Shown piece by piece: positions 27,821-41,500 of a stretch of 64,000 nucleotides of DNA; positions within the stretch are counted from its first letter, which is position 1; every line of letters begins with the position of its first letter. A program made the position numbers and the translations under genes. The notes under the pieces are model-generated. The model did not search any database, was not told the DNA's origin, and was given only the letters and a program-made list of their open reading frames with translations. The DNA is from Litoditis marina (lineage: Eukaryota > Nematoda > Chromadorea > Rhabditida > Rhabditidae): contig OZ038435.1 in assembly GCA_964036275.1 (NCBI GenBank), positions 14,299,634-14,363,633 of the forward strand, in the 5' to 3' direction.

Positions 27821-30800
27821 ATGGGCAACACGATCGCTGGTGGCAATGGGTCGAGCGGCCCGGTTATCAGTTTGGAGAACGCCAGGTCTCATGGTAGGTT
27901 GGGGGTGATTTCTCAACAGGGGGCTCAGCCCTGGCATCTCCAAGTTTTGTAGGGCTCGACAAGAGAGTGTGCAGTCTGTTTGCGTTCTCAGTCGATTTTG
28001 AAGCGCAAATTGTTGAGCTTCCAGCTATCCGTGAGAAAAAAAATGATATGGGTACCTCATCTGATCTGAAAAGTAAAGGTCTACTGGTTGGTATGTGTTA
28101 TATTTGTCGTTTATAGACCAGAGATAATGTAGATACCGTAATATACGGTACTTGTTTAGTTTCTGACGATGAGTTCAATCGGATTCACGCGGCGTTTTCC
28201 CGCTTCAAGAAGAACTCCATGTCGTTCGAGGTTGGTGCTAGTTTGAAAATCTGCGCACGACGTTCGATTCAGACATCCAGTATCTGAAGTGTATCTGAAT
28301 TTCACTTTTCCGGACTTTGATAGTTTATCTGCATTTCATTTCTGCAATGCCACTTTCCCAATTGCGTTTTGTATTCTTTATCTTTGATGTTTTCACTTTC
28401 GTCTGTGTTCAGGAATTCCGTTATCACGTGCTCGGTGGGGTGAGTGTTCCGGACGCGGAGCAGTTGGCGCTGTTCCATTTCTTCTCGCGGGGGGCAGATT
28501 CTCTCTCGTTCGAGAATCTGTTCTGCGCCCTCGTCGGGTTGTGTCGGGTGGAACACGTGCAGTCCAGTCAGTCTTTGTTGTTCTCATACGCCAGTAAGGT
28601 CTGACTGAGCGACATAAAGTAGTCCGTTTTCAAGTACAAAGACGTGAAAATTCAGGATTTTTCATCAACAGTAGACCGATTTTCATCTTTTCGACTAAAA
28701 AGTAGTCCGTTTTTCGAAGTTTTCTGACTATTCGGACAACCCTGCTGGTGTATGTTTGTTCTCATTCTATTGTTCCAAACTAATCGCTCAAGTGCATCGA
28801 TTTGATAGTAATAACAGTAACTCATTCGAGCACAGGTGGAATACACATGTTGCAATTCGTTTATCGTTTCTTATTCTACGTAACAGGGCCGATACCAGAC
28901 CAGGGTTGGCTAACCGGGTATCTTTAACAGTTTCTTCAGCTAGACTGGGGGCGACCAATAAGTCCAATGTCCCGGACCTTCTTCGAAAATGACCAAGAAA
29001 GGATCTTCAACTTTTTGCTTTTGTAAATGAGAGAATGATGTTTTACTCTACGAACCATCGAACTGAAACTATGGTATATCCCACCTATGGTCACCCCATG
29101 ACTGTTGCAGACTTCATCGAGGAGCACCGTCAGTTCTCTGCCTGGGGACTGCGTCCGCCTCTCCTCACCGTCCCCATGAACGACGCCTACATCTCATTCT
29201 ACGAGGTCATGTCCTACGTCACGCATTGTGAGTTAATACCATGGGTAGTTAGTACACGGATACCGGTGTGAATGAAGGTTGTTTTTGATTTTTTTTGGCT
29301 TTTTTTGGCTTTTTGGCTTTTGGCACATAGCTTTTTTGAGGAGTCAGTAACCTCACTTCATTTCAATCGAAAGAACGGCTGAATTGATTACACCAACCGA
29401 AGCGCAAGATAAAAGCATAATATCAGAAGAGAGAATCAAATCGGAATTGGAGAAGGACTGCGATACACAGTCCGTCAAAAAAATCACGCATTTCAATCAT
29501 CTCAACCTCTGTGTTTGTCAACGTAGGTGGAAGGAGCAATAATGTTACGTTCTGGTCTGTGTTACTTTTAGGGTTGTTGAACGAGTTCGAACATTCGAGT
29601 TTTTTCCGAGTCGAGTTTCGAGTTTGGCTTCAACAACCCTAGTTACTAGTTATATATTTGTGTATTCACCTATGCTCTTTCGTAGTATCGGTGGAGGAGG
29701 TGATGGAACTGGAGAAGGTGTTCGCCACCATCAGCGACCGAACCGTCTGCAAGATGTCGATGGATCGGTGGAACGAGTGTCTCGCCGGCTGCTTTCCCAG
29801 GAATTTCTCCGATAGGTTCGTCCGAAATGTGAACATACCTCACATAGGCCAGTAAGGTCTGACTAAGCGACATAAAGTAGTCCGTTTTCAGATGTAAACA
29901 CGTGAAAATTTAGAATTTGTCCAAAAAAATAGACCGATTTGCATCTTTTAAGCTGAAAAGTAGTCTGTTTTTCTAATTTTTCTGACTATTCGGACAACCT
30001 AGCTGGTGTATGAATGTGAACATACCTCACACACACGGCAAGTTCAAGCGCAGAAAAACGGGCGCTGCGCCCATTAGAAATTTCGCTCACGTCTGCCCGA
30101 GCCTCGAGCTACCTGGCAAAGGTCCAGCGTAGTTGGATGCGCAGTTATGTGCTTTTGTAGCAAGAGCGGAGCGGTCGCGGCGCGGCAGCCTCTCTAATCA
30201 AAATCTCGAACACTCGCTGTATTTTCTGTTATTTATTATGCAATTAACTTTATTTTGTAAAATAATTGTAATCTTATCATTCCTGGACCTTCATTTAAGG
30301 TCTGCTTTCAGCGATTGAGCTTTCAGCGATTAATTTCACAGTTGAATTGAAGAAAAGCTGAAAATAGAGAAAAATTTACGTTTCAACGTTCATTTCGCAT
30401 AATAACGAGTTGGTATACTCTTAAAAACCGATATAGAAACAAGCTAGTTTTCTCCTCATGGTTATCAATGTTTTTTTATACATTATCTTCGCAATTTCGT
30501 TCGTTTTCTTCCAATGAAGGGAGGTATTTCATCATTGTTCGAATAATCTACATATGTCTGTTCTTCTCACTCCTCCGTTGCGGTGTGAATCAAATTATTA
30601 CTTTCAGATCCTCGTCGTCTGTTCGTTGCTATCATCACCAGCGTCTGTCTGTAGCTGACGAATTCTCCAGCTCGAATGTTAGAAAAGAGAAAAACATATG
30701 TACACAGGTAGTTATATTATTAGTACCATTGTTTTCTTAGTTCTCACGTAGGGAAACACTTGCGTAATTGCTCGTCATTATATTATAAAACTATAAAGCT

Positions 30801-32439
30801 AAACATGCTTCATGATTTTGGATCGAAAATAAGCTAATTTTCTCTCATATATCCGGTGACAACCTATTCTAATAACTATTTTGCTTATAATCGTAAATTA
30901 TATCATGGTTTTCATTCCACCACGATATAATGAATCACGTTATAACTACTCTTTCAGATCGAAACTGCCGACTGCTTTCGACTCCCCATGCGAAGCAGAA
31001 GGACCCTGCTAAAAAAGGTGAGCTTTCAATCTATTCTCCATGTCGTACAATGATCCTCAATGATCCTTGGCATTTTGTCATATAGTCTGTCGCTAAGTAG
31101 TTATTAGTCTGTCGCATAGTCGCCAAGTAGCAACAGCTACGGTTTTATCTCTAATATAAACTGGGCAAATCCTTCGTCGAGGAGTACTATACGTTCGTTA
31201 ATATAAATATACTCAATCAAGAATAGTCTGCAAAAATATTTCAGTGATGTTACATTAATTTCATGTCACATTAACGTTACATTAACTTTAATGTTACATT
31301 AACTTCAATTTCAGCATCGGACACGAGGAGGACTAACCCAAATTGAAGCCATTGGATCATCAATCCTACTGCCAGAAACCCATCGAAGAAATTCCCTTTT
31401 TCATTCTCTTTTTCCAAATGTGATTGTATTGATGTTTTTGTATACGATAAAGAAAAGTGTTGTTGCTTCAATAAGTTGGAATCGTGTGCCAAGAACTATG
31501 TGTTGAAACACCATGGAAATTTCGTTATAACTAATTTTTATTCGTGTTCTGAATGATTCTGGAGACTTCCGTCGAATTGACTTGAATTTTGAGCCGCAAC
31601 GCACCAGAGACGCGTTGCGGTCGTGCAGCCGCCCGACGGTTTTCCATGCACATTTGAACATGCCGTGCACAATTCCCAGCCAAAATTAGAATAGAATAGA
31701 ATAGATTTATTCAACATGTGACTTTCCACATTTTGAAATGTGGCACTCCAATTGTTGGATAAAAGAAGGAAAAAATAGATGGAAAGAATGGTATCACTGT
31801 TACGCGCTTGTAGTTATAGATGGATGCAATTAGCAGTGTAGTACGATTGAAATTATAGTAATAATAAAAAGTGCATGTGTATATAATGATGACATAGTTC
31901 ATACTGGTGAAGAATTACAAAATTAACATTCAGAATATATGATAAATAAGTATCTGAAGACGTTGCGGAATAAAAATAAATAAATCAACTTGCAAGGGGA
32001 CGATTAGCAAGCCACTTGTGTAGCGGCGGCCTCGCCGAGAGAGTGTACAGATCACCGAGACGCAGACTATCTTACCCGGTTCCCGGTCTGCGGCATTGAC
32101 CTTGCGTTTCTAGCTTTATATTGGCAGAGAATGGGCGCAAATGTTTCTGGGATGGAAGGAATAGAGTAGTTGTTTCGTCGTGGTATGAACGACAGACAGT
32201 TTTCGGAACCGTATGAAATCTCCCCTTGAATCAGTCATCTTCCGTTCATAGTTGTTCGTTGCCTTTTTCAATTATCGATTGTTCCCGTTCCAGTCTTTTC
32301 CGTGTCTTCGACGAGAACGGAGACGGTCATATCGATTTTCGGGAGTTGGTCTGCGGACTGTCGGCCATGTGTCGAGGACCGTTCCCCAGCCGGCTGTCAT
32401 GTACGTTTGACTATTTGAATCTATCTTTTTAACGATTCT

Positions 32440-32501
<62 letters not shown>

Positions 32502-35500
32502 GTTTCTCTGTCCCCCTCCCTCTCTCTGAACTATCATTCCTTTTATCTCTCCTCCCTCTCAACCTTCTCCTCTTGCCCTCTCATGTGCTCTTTAACTGTC
32601 CAAAAATGTCAGAAGGGTAAGAAAGTTGATATAGCATTCGGTAGCAATTGTGAAACAAAAAAGGGAAGACGTGAAAATTATGTGATAAATAATGATTTGC
32701 ACCACTCTCGCAGAAGCAGCATGTTTTTTTACAATTCCCACACAAGTACTCCATTTAGGTATTCTGTTTGCTCCATTTGTAGTTTGCACTTTCAGTTCTG
32801 GCCAAACTGTGGGACGAGGACGGGGACAACCAGCTGGCAGACAACGAACTCGCCCGGATGTACGAGGACCTGGCCGTGGTTAGTTCCTAGTTGACAGCTG
32901 CATACGACCAGCTGGCAGTGTCCGTACAGCAGTAGAATTGTCCGCATATCGAGAAAAAATCTGTTTTGCTGGAAAATTGGTCTATTTTTTTCCCGTGTTC
33001 AAATCTAAAATCCGGACGTGTTCATGGAGCAATAAGGTAATGGCAAAATTTGCGAAACTATTTTCCTCTGGAATTCAGGCAGATTCGGACCGAAACCTGG
33101 TGAAGAGTGGGAATGAGAAGGCGGCTGCAGTGGACTTCGCCACCTGGGCCATGGACAACGAATACGCTAGACACTACTACGGGATGGCCATGGAGGTAAG
33201 TCAACGGAGAAGGAATAATCGATAAGCAGTATATGGGGAAAGTGTTATTTGGATCCCCCTACCCTTGATTCTTGGCGGGACACCCTGATCTTTGTGCTCA
33301 ATTATTGGGTATGTGGCCGTGGGATTGGTCTGACGTATGAAGTTCGACCCCATCCGTATGAGAGACGATGCACTTCTGTTTTGGATTTCCTATTGTTCTC
33401 CACTTTGTAGGTTGGTCACATTTGCCTGGGTCTCCGTCCCGAATCGCTCAAGTTGGAACACGCGGTGGTCGGGTATGTGTCTATATTCAATCTGTTATAA
33501 GTAGGCATCTGTCCAACTTATATTTATAGTTACATCACAATAAAGATTGTATTTTAGCGTATGCAGTTGTAGGTCCCAGGACCAGAAAGCTTTCGATGAT
33601 CAATATATCTAGGCAATTCAATTCAATTGTGTTTTCACTCTAAGTTTGTCTATGACATCATTCCAGGTCATTCGAGAGCCGTACACGTGACCTGGTGCTG
33701 CCCACGTGGAATATTGTGTCCGCGCCATGGCATCGCGGATGGGAGACACAGACTGCACAGGTACAATCACATTCAGTTTTAGTGACAGCTGATCGTAATC
33801 AACTAAAGTGTCCATCAGATTTCTAGTAATACTATGCATGATTTCCAGAATTACTATATGTGATTGTGAATGGTGTCAATAAGGAAAACGCAGGAGATAT
33901 AGGTGATTGAAAGCTGCTGTTTACGCAGGTTGAAAGTATAGCTTTTTCAATTTTGGTTGTTCCAGGGCAAATCTCCCCCTCCGGTGGACAATTCTCACAT
34001 AAAAGGATCGAAGGACGACGATGGGTGGAGTGGAAAGGTGGGCGAATATATGGGGTTGATGAAATTGAAACATAAACTCCATACTCTGAAAAAATCTTGT
34101 GTAGAATACTCCAGGTTCAAGGACATACTACAGTTCATCAATTGACCAGAAAAATTTAAAAAAAAATCAAGGCTTCTCTTCTGCGAGTTCTGGAAACGTT
34201 CGTTCATTTCGATGCGAAGGAGGTTCCGCTTATTCAAATAAAAAAGAGCTGTTTTCTATAACAAAAAGGCACACTGTAAAGAAGGACGATTATGTGGACC
34301 AATCCCGAGCCAACGGCCCTTTAAATTGCTATTGAAAAATGTATTGCAGTTTAAAGGACTGAAGCGTTGCGATTGGACCACATAATCGTCCTTCTTCAAC
34401 GTGTGTTGAAGGATCAACCCTGTTGACCAGCGGATGGCTCTGGTGTTGGGTGGCTGTTAGCGTTGCTGAGTCTCAACTGAATCAAATATCGATTGATTGC
34501 AGGTGGCGTGTATCTCCTCCGAGTCAGCCAGTCTCCGTGGGGATCTGACCAGATCCGAGTACATTACAGTACCCCCGCCCCTGTGGAGGGCTTGGCTACG
34601 GTGGCATCGGAGCGCGTTTACTGTGAGTTGGATAATGATTATGATGATTAATGTTGTTTACAACATAGTGTCTGTAATTTGTATTTTTTAGGTTGGTGGA
34701 ATGCGCTATCATTCACGTTGTCAACAAATTCAATATCTCATGGTTTTCCCCATAAGACTTTTGAAATTTCAGTTTTGAAAGTATTGAATGCATTATAGTT
34801 CGTTTCACCAATCGATGACGTTCTACAGTAATCTTTCAAATATTCAAAGGCATTCATCTAATCAACAAACAGAATTTCAGATTCTCTGGTTTTCTATGCT
34901 TGTAGTCCCCAATGTAGAGAAGTTTCAACTATATACAACACCTACAAGATAACAAAAATGTACTCAAAAGTTTTAAAATCCTACTGTAGAGGGCTATTGT
35001 TTCGGGAAACAGACTATACTCATCTCCGTTCAGTTCACCTGAATGTTTCATGAGAAATATTTGTCTACAGGTGGATGGTCAGTTCACTCGTCGCTATCTG
35101 GCCGGCGACTTTTTCGAGGACGGAAAACCGGGTCTCGAACTGTACCCATTGGACATTCTACTGATGGGACACGACAGGAAAAAGGGGACAAAAGACTCGG
35201 AGGGAACCCCACAGACATCCCCCTGGGCATGTGCACAGGTAGGCCAATTCTATATGTAACCGGCTTTTTTGGTAACCTAAACCACGGTAAAAATCTCACA
35301 TTTCACGTTAGCAAAACTGGTAACCGGTTTCACATTTTGGTTACCGACCGGTTACCTACTGAGGTAACCCGAAAAAGATTACCAAAAACCGGTTAGGTTA
35401 CCAAAAAACCCGGTTACATATAGAATTGGCCGCCCAGGTATCGAGTTTCAATTCAATACAGTCGAGTTAACTCAAATTAATATTTAATACATTCGCTTGA

Positions 35501-38500
35501 GTTCCTTCTATTCTAACCTAGACTACAAGTGCCAAGAAATTTTGAACGACTGCTCAGAAAGATTTCCGCCAATTTTCTGCGATTGGTAAACTATAAAAGC
35601 GAGAAATCATGGAGATCGACGAGACCACAGACAGTGTGAGACAGACTGCGTCTCTCTGACCTGCACACTCTCTTACCATTTTTGGTCTGTTCATTCAATA
35701 ACGATGTTTTTTATCAGAGCAACGTCTTTTCTCTCCAGGTGTCTCGTTGTATGACCATTGATCAGCTGCTCAATCTTTGTACCACCGAACTACGGTTGAA
35801 GGAGGGAGACGCCAGGTTGGGTATTGATTCTTATATCATCTCTCTTCTCTATAGTTTATTGTACTTGTCAAACAGTTTTTATTTTTCGGCCACACAAGAT
35901 TCATTCCGTCTAGAATGGTTCTAGGAGAGAAAAGTGTTTCCAATGCAATTACTGTTCTTGTATGCGTTGTCCGCTTGTACAAGAACAAATTCATAGTGAA
36001 GAGTTTTCCATTTCATGGGAAAATTTCGTCTAAGAAGTTGGTTTCATCATCTTCTGTGAAATCGCGACCTATTCATGATTTCCATTCAGGTTATGGCTGG
36101 TGTTGCGGGAGAAAGATTCAACGGAAGAAGTGAATACTCTGCTGGACGACGGGGAGAGAACACTTCACCATCTGGGACTGAAGAGCAGAAAAGTCAATAA
36201 GGTGGGGGTTTGGATGTGTTTTCAGTGGACTGCTGTCAGTTCAGCAAATATAAGTAACCGATAGATCGGTACATTAATTGTCATTTTCCCGAGCCTGGTT
36301 CCAATCTCGAATAAGTTTGGAGGGTGAAAATAAGGGTAACGAGAACAGCGTGCCGTGTACGTGTTACGTTTCGGACAAGGAGAAGTTGAATAAGATAGTG
36401 TTTTGGACGTATACGCTCAATTGCTCGCAGGTAACATTGAAATAGTTCAATACCTGTTCAACTAAAATGAGTAGGCGTAACTGTGAAACCGGTCCTGATA
36501 GAAAAGTGGGTATTTGTAGTGTTTATCGCGTTTCAAACAGTTTTGCTCCAGAACATGAGCGAAAGTTCCAGAAAACGACAGAAAATGAGCATGGGTTAGC
36601 GCTATTTTGACAGGGTATTACCTATGATTTTTGCTGTGGTGTTTAATAGAATATAATAATTTATTGAAATCGTAAATGAGTTGAAAAGTGTGAATACAGA
36701 ATAAATGCAAAATGATTCGAAAGTCCCGTGCAAAATGGTTGTTTCCAAAAGGTTGTTTAAAATGGATCCATTTATTCGTCTCGTTTCAGTTGCTGCTAGA
36801 GGTGAAGGATTGTAGTACGGGCGTGTGGCCGGAGGAGTTGCGAGCCTCGCAGACTGGCGCCCAGATCACATCCATCACCAGCAGCGTCTATTCCGGTTGG
36901 TATTCGAGTAAGGAAAAACTAGTATGAAAACCCCCTATGCTAGGGTATGCTTACGTTAAGTCGTTTAGGGATAAAGATCTGACCACCAAGAATCCGAGTT
37001 TCCAGCGCTGTTCCTCCATGTGTACACACACGATGATTATAGCCTGGACTCCGTTTACTAATTACTATAAGTAGTGTGTACGACATATAAACTAGGAACG
37101 TAGACTCTAGACGCTCTCGGAGAGGGATCGAATTCAGATCATGGGAGCGGTACTTGGCGTCTGACTGTTCGACCACCCGATCCATCTTGAAAATTCTGTT
37201 TTCATTGCAGCTCGTCCGGGAGCTGTCGGTCTGGTGAATTCCGGCAACTATTGCTACCGGAACGCGGCAGTACAATGTCTGGCTCGCGTATCGCCTCTAA
37301 CGGAATACCTGATGCGGGAGGAGAGCATGGAGGCTATCAAGAGGTTGGTGGCACTCACTCCTGACAGCCGCAAGTATATGATCAATTTCTGAATGGTTTC
37401 TAGTTCAAAACTCTTATTGACTTCAAAACGGTAAATTATCATTATTATGGTATATGAATATGAACGTTTGTGAGACACACTGTTCGCGAACAATCTTTAG
37501 CGGTTTTCTGTCTTTGTTGGTGAAGTGAACTGATGTTGTTGTTTCCAGCAACCCCCCGTGTGCCTCGTTGGTGACAGCTGTCGAATACTCGAAACTGTTG
37601 AGGGAAATGTGGGCTGGCACCAAGAAGAACATCTCACCCAACGCATTCAATGTTAGTTTCAAGATAGCTTCGTACTTTTCTTTTTTTCGGATACGGGAAA
37701 GTCGGGAAGTGTTGTAATCATATTCAAACTAGTCCATATTTTGACACTGACTGCGGCTAGATTTCGATCGGACAATTTTGGAGCCACCCACCTTCGAGAA
37801 ATCATGATTTCCCGACGAAATTACAACTATTTCGTATTTTTGGTTGTAACACGAATGGTGTTGCTCATGACAACTTTTCCCGACTGGGTGTCAAACTTTT
37901 GAAATATGATTGTGTTGATTGGTTCTCTTGGTATCTGGTAGCGCAAATATGGTTTCTCATTTCAGAATGCGATCTGTGCTGCGTCTGACATATTCGAGGG
38001 CGGGGAGCAACACGACTGTCAGGAGTTCGTCGCCCACCTCATAGAACTACTACACTCCGTTCTCAACAAAGTGGTCCGTTTACAATGTTTAAAAAGTTTT
38101 ATAACAAAATATGTAAAAAGAAAAGTTGATTTTTGAAAACACTGGGAACAGTTGGAGGTCTCCTATAAACTATAGATACGAATGTATGACCTTGTCCTAG
38201 CTGAAGAGCTTGTATTTTTATACGAAGTTAGTTTGACATGGCAGGAAGTTATAGTGGAAAACCATTCTCTCAATTCACGCTTACACACTACTTGACGACC
38301 ACTTATTGGCAATCGAGTACTTGCGATACGTGATAAATCAAATTCTAACCAATTGTGTTGACCAAGGTTGGACTCGGACACAATTGTCCACAGTCTTTTG
38401 AGGTACAACTACATTTCAATTGTTGCTTCGAGTAAAACGTTTGAAAGTTTGTCACGAAATATTTCCAACCTTGACCAAACTACAAACGAGAAAGCGGGAC

Positions 38501-41500
38501 ACAAGCGTGTGTCCCGCGACAAATATATTGGAAACAGAAAGCATTCCGAAAGTTGCTGATGTGGTTCCAACTAGTCCCAGCATCAAGTTCTAACAAAATT
38601 CGCCCAACGTATACACATTTATTCAACGCATTCATGTATTTGACACATTGTAACCTCTTTTTTCACATATTTTGGTATAATAAATATAATATTTTCCAGA
38701 ATCCCTCGCAAACACTTCCCGCTCCCACTGAATCAGCTGACCCGATGGCCGAACCGAAAAGTGATGAGGAAAAGGCGGACATGGAATGGGAAAAGTATCT
38801 GCGAAGAGAGAATTCCCTCGTCACACGACTTTTCAGTGGTTGGTTATTCGAGTACTGCGAGCATCGTATTGGCTTTCACTGCAAAGAGCAAGCCCCATAT
38901 GAAATGAGATATTAATGGTGAATACAATGTTAACATCTAAGTAGTAAAATAGGAAAGGTAACTAAAAAAGAAAAATAATAAAACTTAGAAACCACATATG
39001 TGGAATCGTGTTACCTAGGCATTTTGGGCTTTCAACTTTTCGAGTCCATATGCCGGTAGGGGCCCTCATCAGCAGATACCTAATGTTAGAAGAGAAATAA
39101 TAAAAATAAAGTCCTGTTGGGATTACGGACCAGCGATTCCCAGCCGCGAGTGGCACCATGATATTCTATGAAGGAAAGGAACCAATACCTTACAAGAAGC
39201 TGCTGCTACAAAGATATGTGATATGTATGATGATCACCGCCTCGTAACGAAGCGAAGTGAATGAATAAATATGATGATAGCCCATAGTTTCTTTTGGCAG
39301 CAGTGGTCTTGCTGGGGCGATTGAGATAGCTTCGAGAGCCAAGTGGTTCGGCAAGAAAGTGAAGCGGTTCCCAGCGAGCAACCCAAAGCCAAAGCTACGT
39401 AACCGGGCAACCAGAATAAGTCATCCAAAGTTAAAAGTCATTGAACTAAAAGTCATTTGAAAGTAAAAGTCATTAAGTACAGATACAGTTGCGAATCAGA
39501 AATAAAGTTGTCGAAAGTTTTCGTATTTTTGAAATCCTGACTAAAAGTGAATTAATGACCTTTACTTTAATGACTTTCACTTTTGAATGAATTATTCCTG
39601 GTACCGCGTTAATTTTGCCTAATTACAGGAAGAGTCGGTTTGGGAAGAAATTCACTCACATATCTTTGGTTTCTAAGTGGCGGGGTATACTGTATATTAA
39701 TTCTGCTGTGTAATTGCAGGCCAACTGCGCTCCCGCCTGTTCTGTCGCGCCTGCCAACATTCGTCGACCGTCTTCGAGCCATTCACCTCGATCAGTCTGC
39801 CAATTGGATTCGACAACGTGGACCTGTATCAGATTATAGGTACGGTAGACACTGTGATATGTATGATTTTGACTATGAGGGTCATGGTTGAAATATTTCC
39901 GAGACGGGTGTAGGTAAAAGGGTATAAGTAATAGTAGGCCATGCTTTTGCTATGAAGAATGTAGTAACACACTACAGAACTAGTTACCGTTAAAATAACT
40001 ATTATTATGACCAGGCCTACTATTATGTTTGTAGACCTGTTACTATTACTTATAACTATAGGGAATAATAATATTAGTAGTCATTTAACGAAAACTAGTT
40101 GAGCAGTGTGTTACTCTATTCTTTTCAAACAATCCATGCAATCATCTCCATACGAGTGGAGCTCTCGTAAAACAGGCACTACGAATTGAATCAAAGTCAC
40201 AGAAATAAAATATATCCAAATTCATATCTACCTCAAAGTTATGTAATTTATGTGTCAGAGTTTTTTTTTTACAAGACCCTGTTTCACTATTTTGCTTTAG
40301 AGCAGTGTGTCTGTAGGTGGGTGTTTACAGTCAGTTCGTCAGTTCAGCAGGGTTGGTTGACACAAACAGCACGGGCGAAAAGTTGAGGCCCGGGTACTTT
40401 TAGGCTCGTTATTTTCCAGTCAACGTCTCCCTATCAGGGCATTTAAGGGTCGGTTGGGGTAGCGTTTTCGACTCAAATCCGGAATTAACTCTCCGTGTGT
40501 TTCAGTGGCCCGTCGGGACGGCAGTGTCCCTCGCCGCTTCGGCTTCCGTCTCCCGCGCGAGTCTTCCGTCGGTCAACTGAAGGAACTCGTGGCCGACGCC
40601 GCCCATCTACAGTCGAAGGACATTACACTACAGTGTCTCAGCCATCGGGGCGCTATTGTGGTCAGTGGAAGGGTTTCCTTATGAGAGAGCGACCTCATGT
40701 TCGGGGAAAGGAGGGGTCACGAGTAGTAAATGCTAACGGGTTTCATACAAAATCAGCAGCTGTCTAACAACAAAATGAAGGAAATCGCAGTTGTGGAGGG
40801 ATCGCGAGAATTTCTAGCTACTGAGAGACCGTTGGTGTTTGGTGTATGGGGTTCACTTGAATGAGATTTCCGTACCCACTGGGTCTCTCTTGAAGAGTGC
40901 AATCTGCAATAATCATAACGATATTTGAATGATGAATGATGAATGAGTTGTAAGAAAATCGGATTTCGTGAAAGTGTGATGTGTTGCATAAATTCCATAA
41001 ACATTTTCGACCACGAACGATTCTGCAACATTAAGCTCGTTCTCGAACTTTTGTATCTAAGTTGCCAAAGTGGCAGTTTTTCTGCTTGATCTAAATTTTA
41101 AGCCCGATTCATACATTTCCTCGTTCAGGATGCCCAGTACTCGGACAGCGTTCCGTTGCGTAATTTTCCGTCGGGTGCGCGGCTGTACGCATTGGAACTG
41201 CCAGCCACCCCCGAGTGGCGACTGGCTGCTCACAGGAAACTGGTGAGACACACATGGCCACCTATACATAACAACGAAAGCGTGACGATAAACTTGAGAC
41301 TGTCCCCTCGTGACTGCTATCACGTATACCTCCAAGTTTTCTAAGCACAGCGCCCCCGTACGATTTTCGATTTAGGGCCTTAACGATTTTTAATGCACAT
41401 CTTTATGACCCCTACTCAGATTTCACGTATCTGTAACTTGCCAGCCGTGCGACCGTGGCCTACGTCCTCTCTACCATCAACACAACTCGGATGGGAAACA

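Noticed and set aside
28938..29017. An extra USP32 exon (reads near MSRTFFENDQERIFNF)
   Set aside because: Its donor leaves a phase that breaks the next exon, whereas the direct join 28593 to 29111 keeps frame.
32272..32562. Arg/Glu-repeat ORF on the reverse strand
   Set aside because: Translation of a CT microsatellite.
36298..36334. Upstream extension of the USP32 candidate cassette exon
   Set aside because: The phase-0 reading hits TAA, so any exon could start only at the weak ATAAG site.
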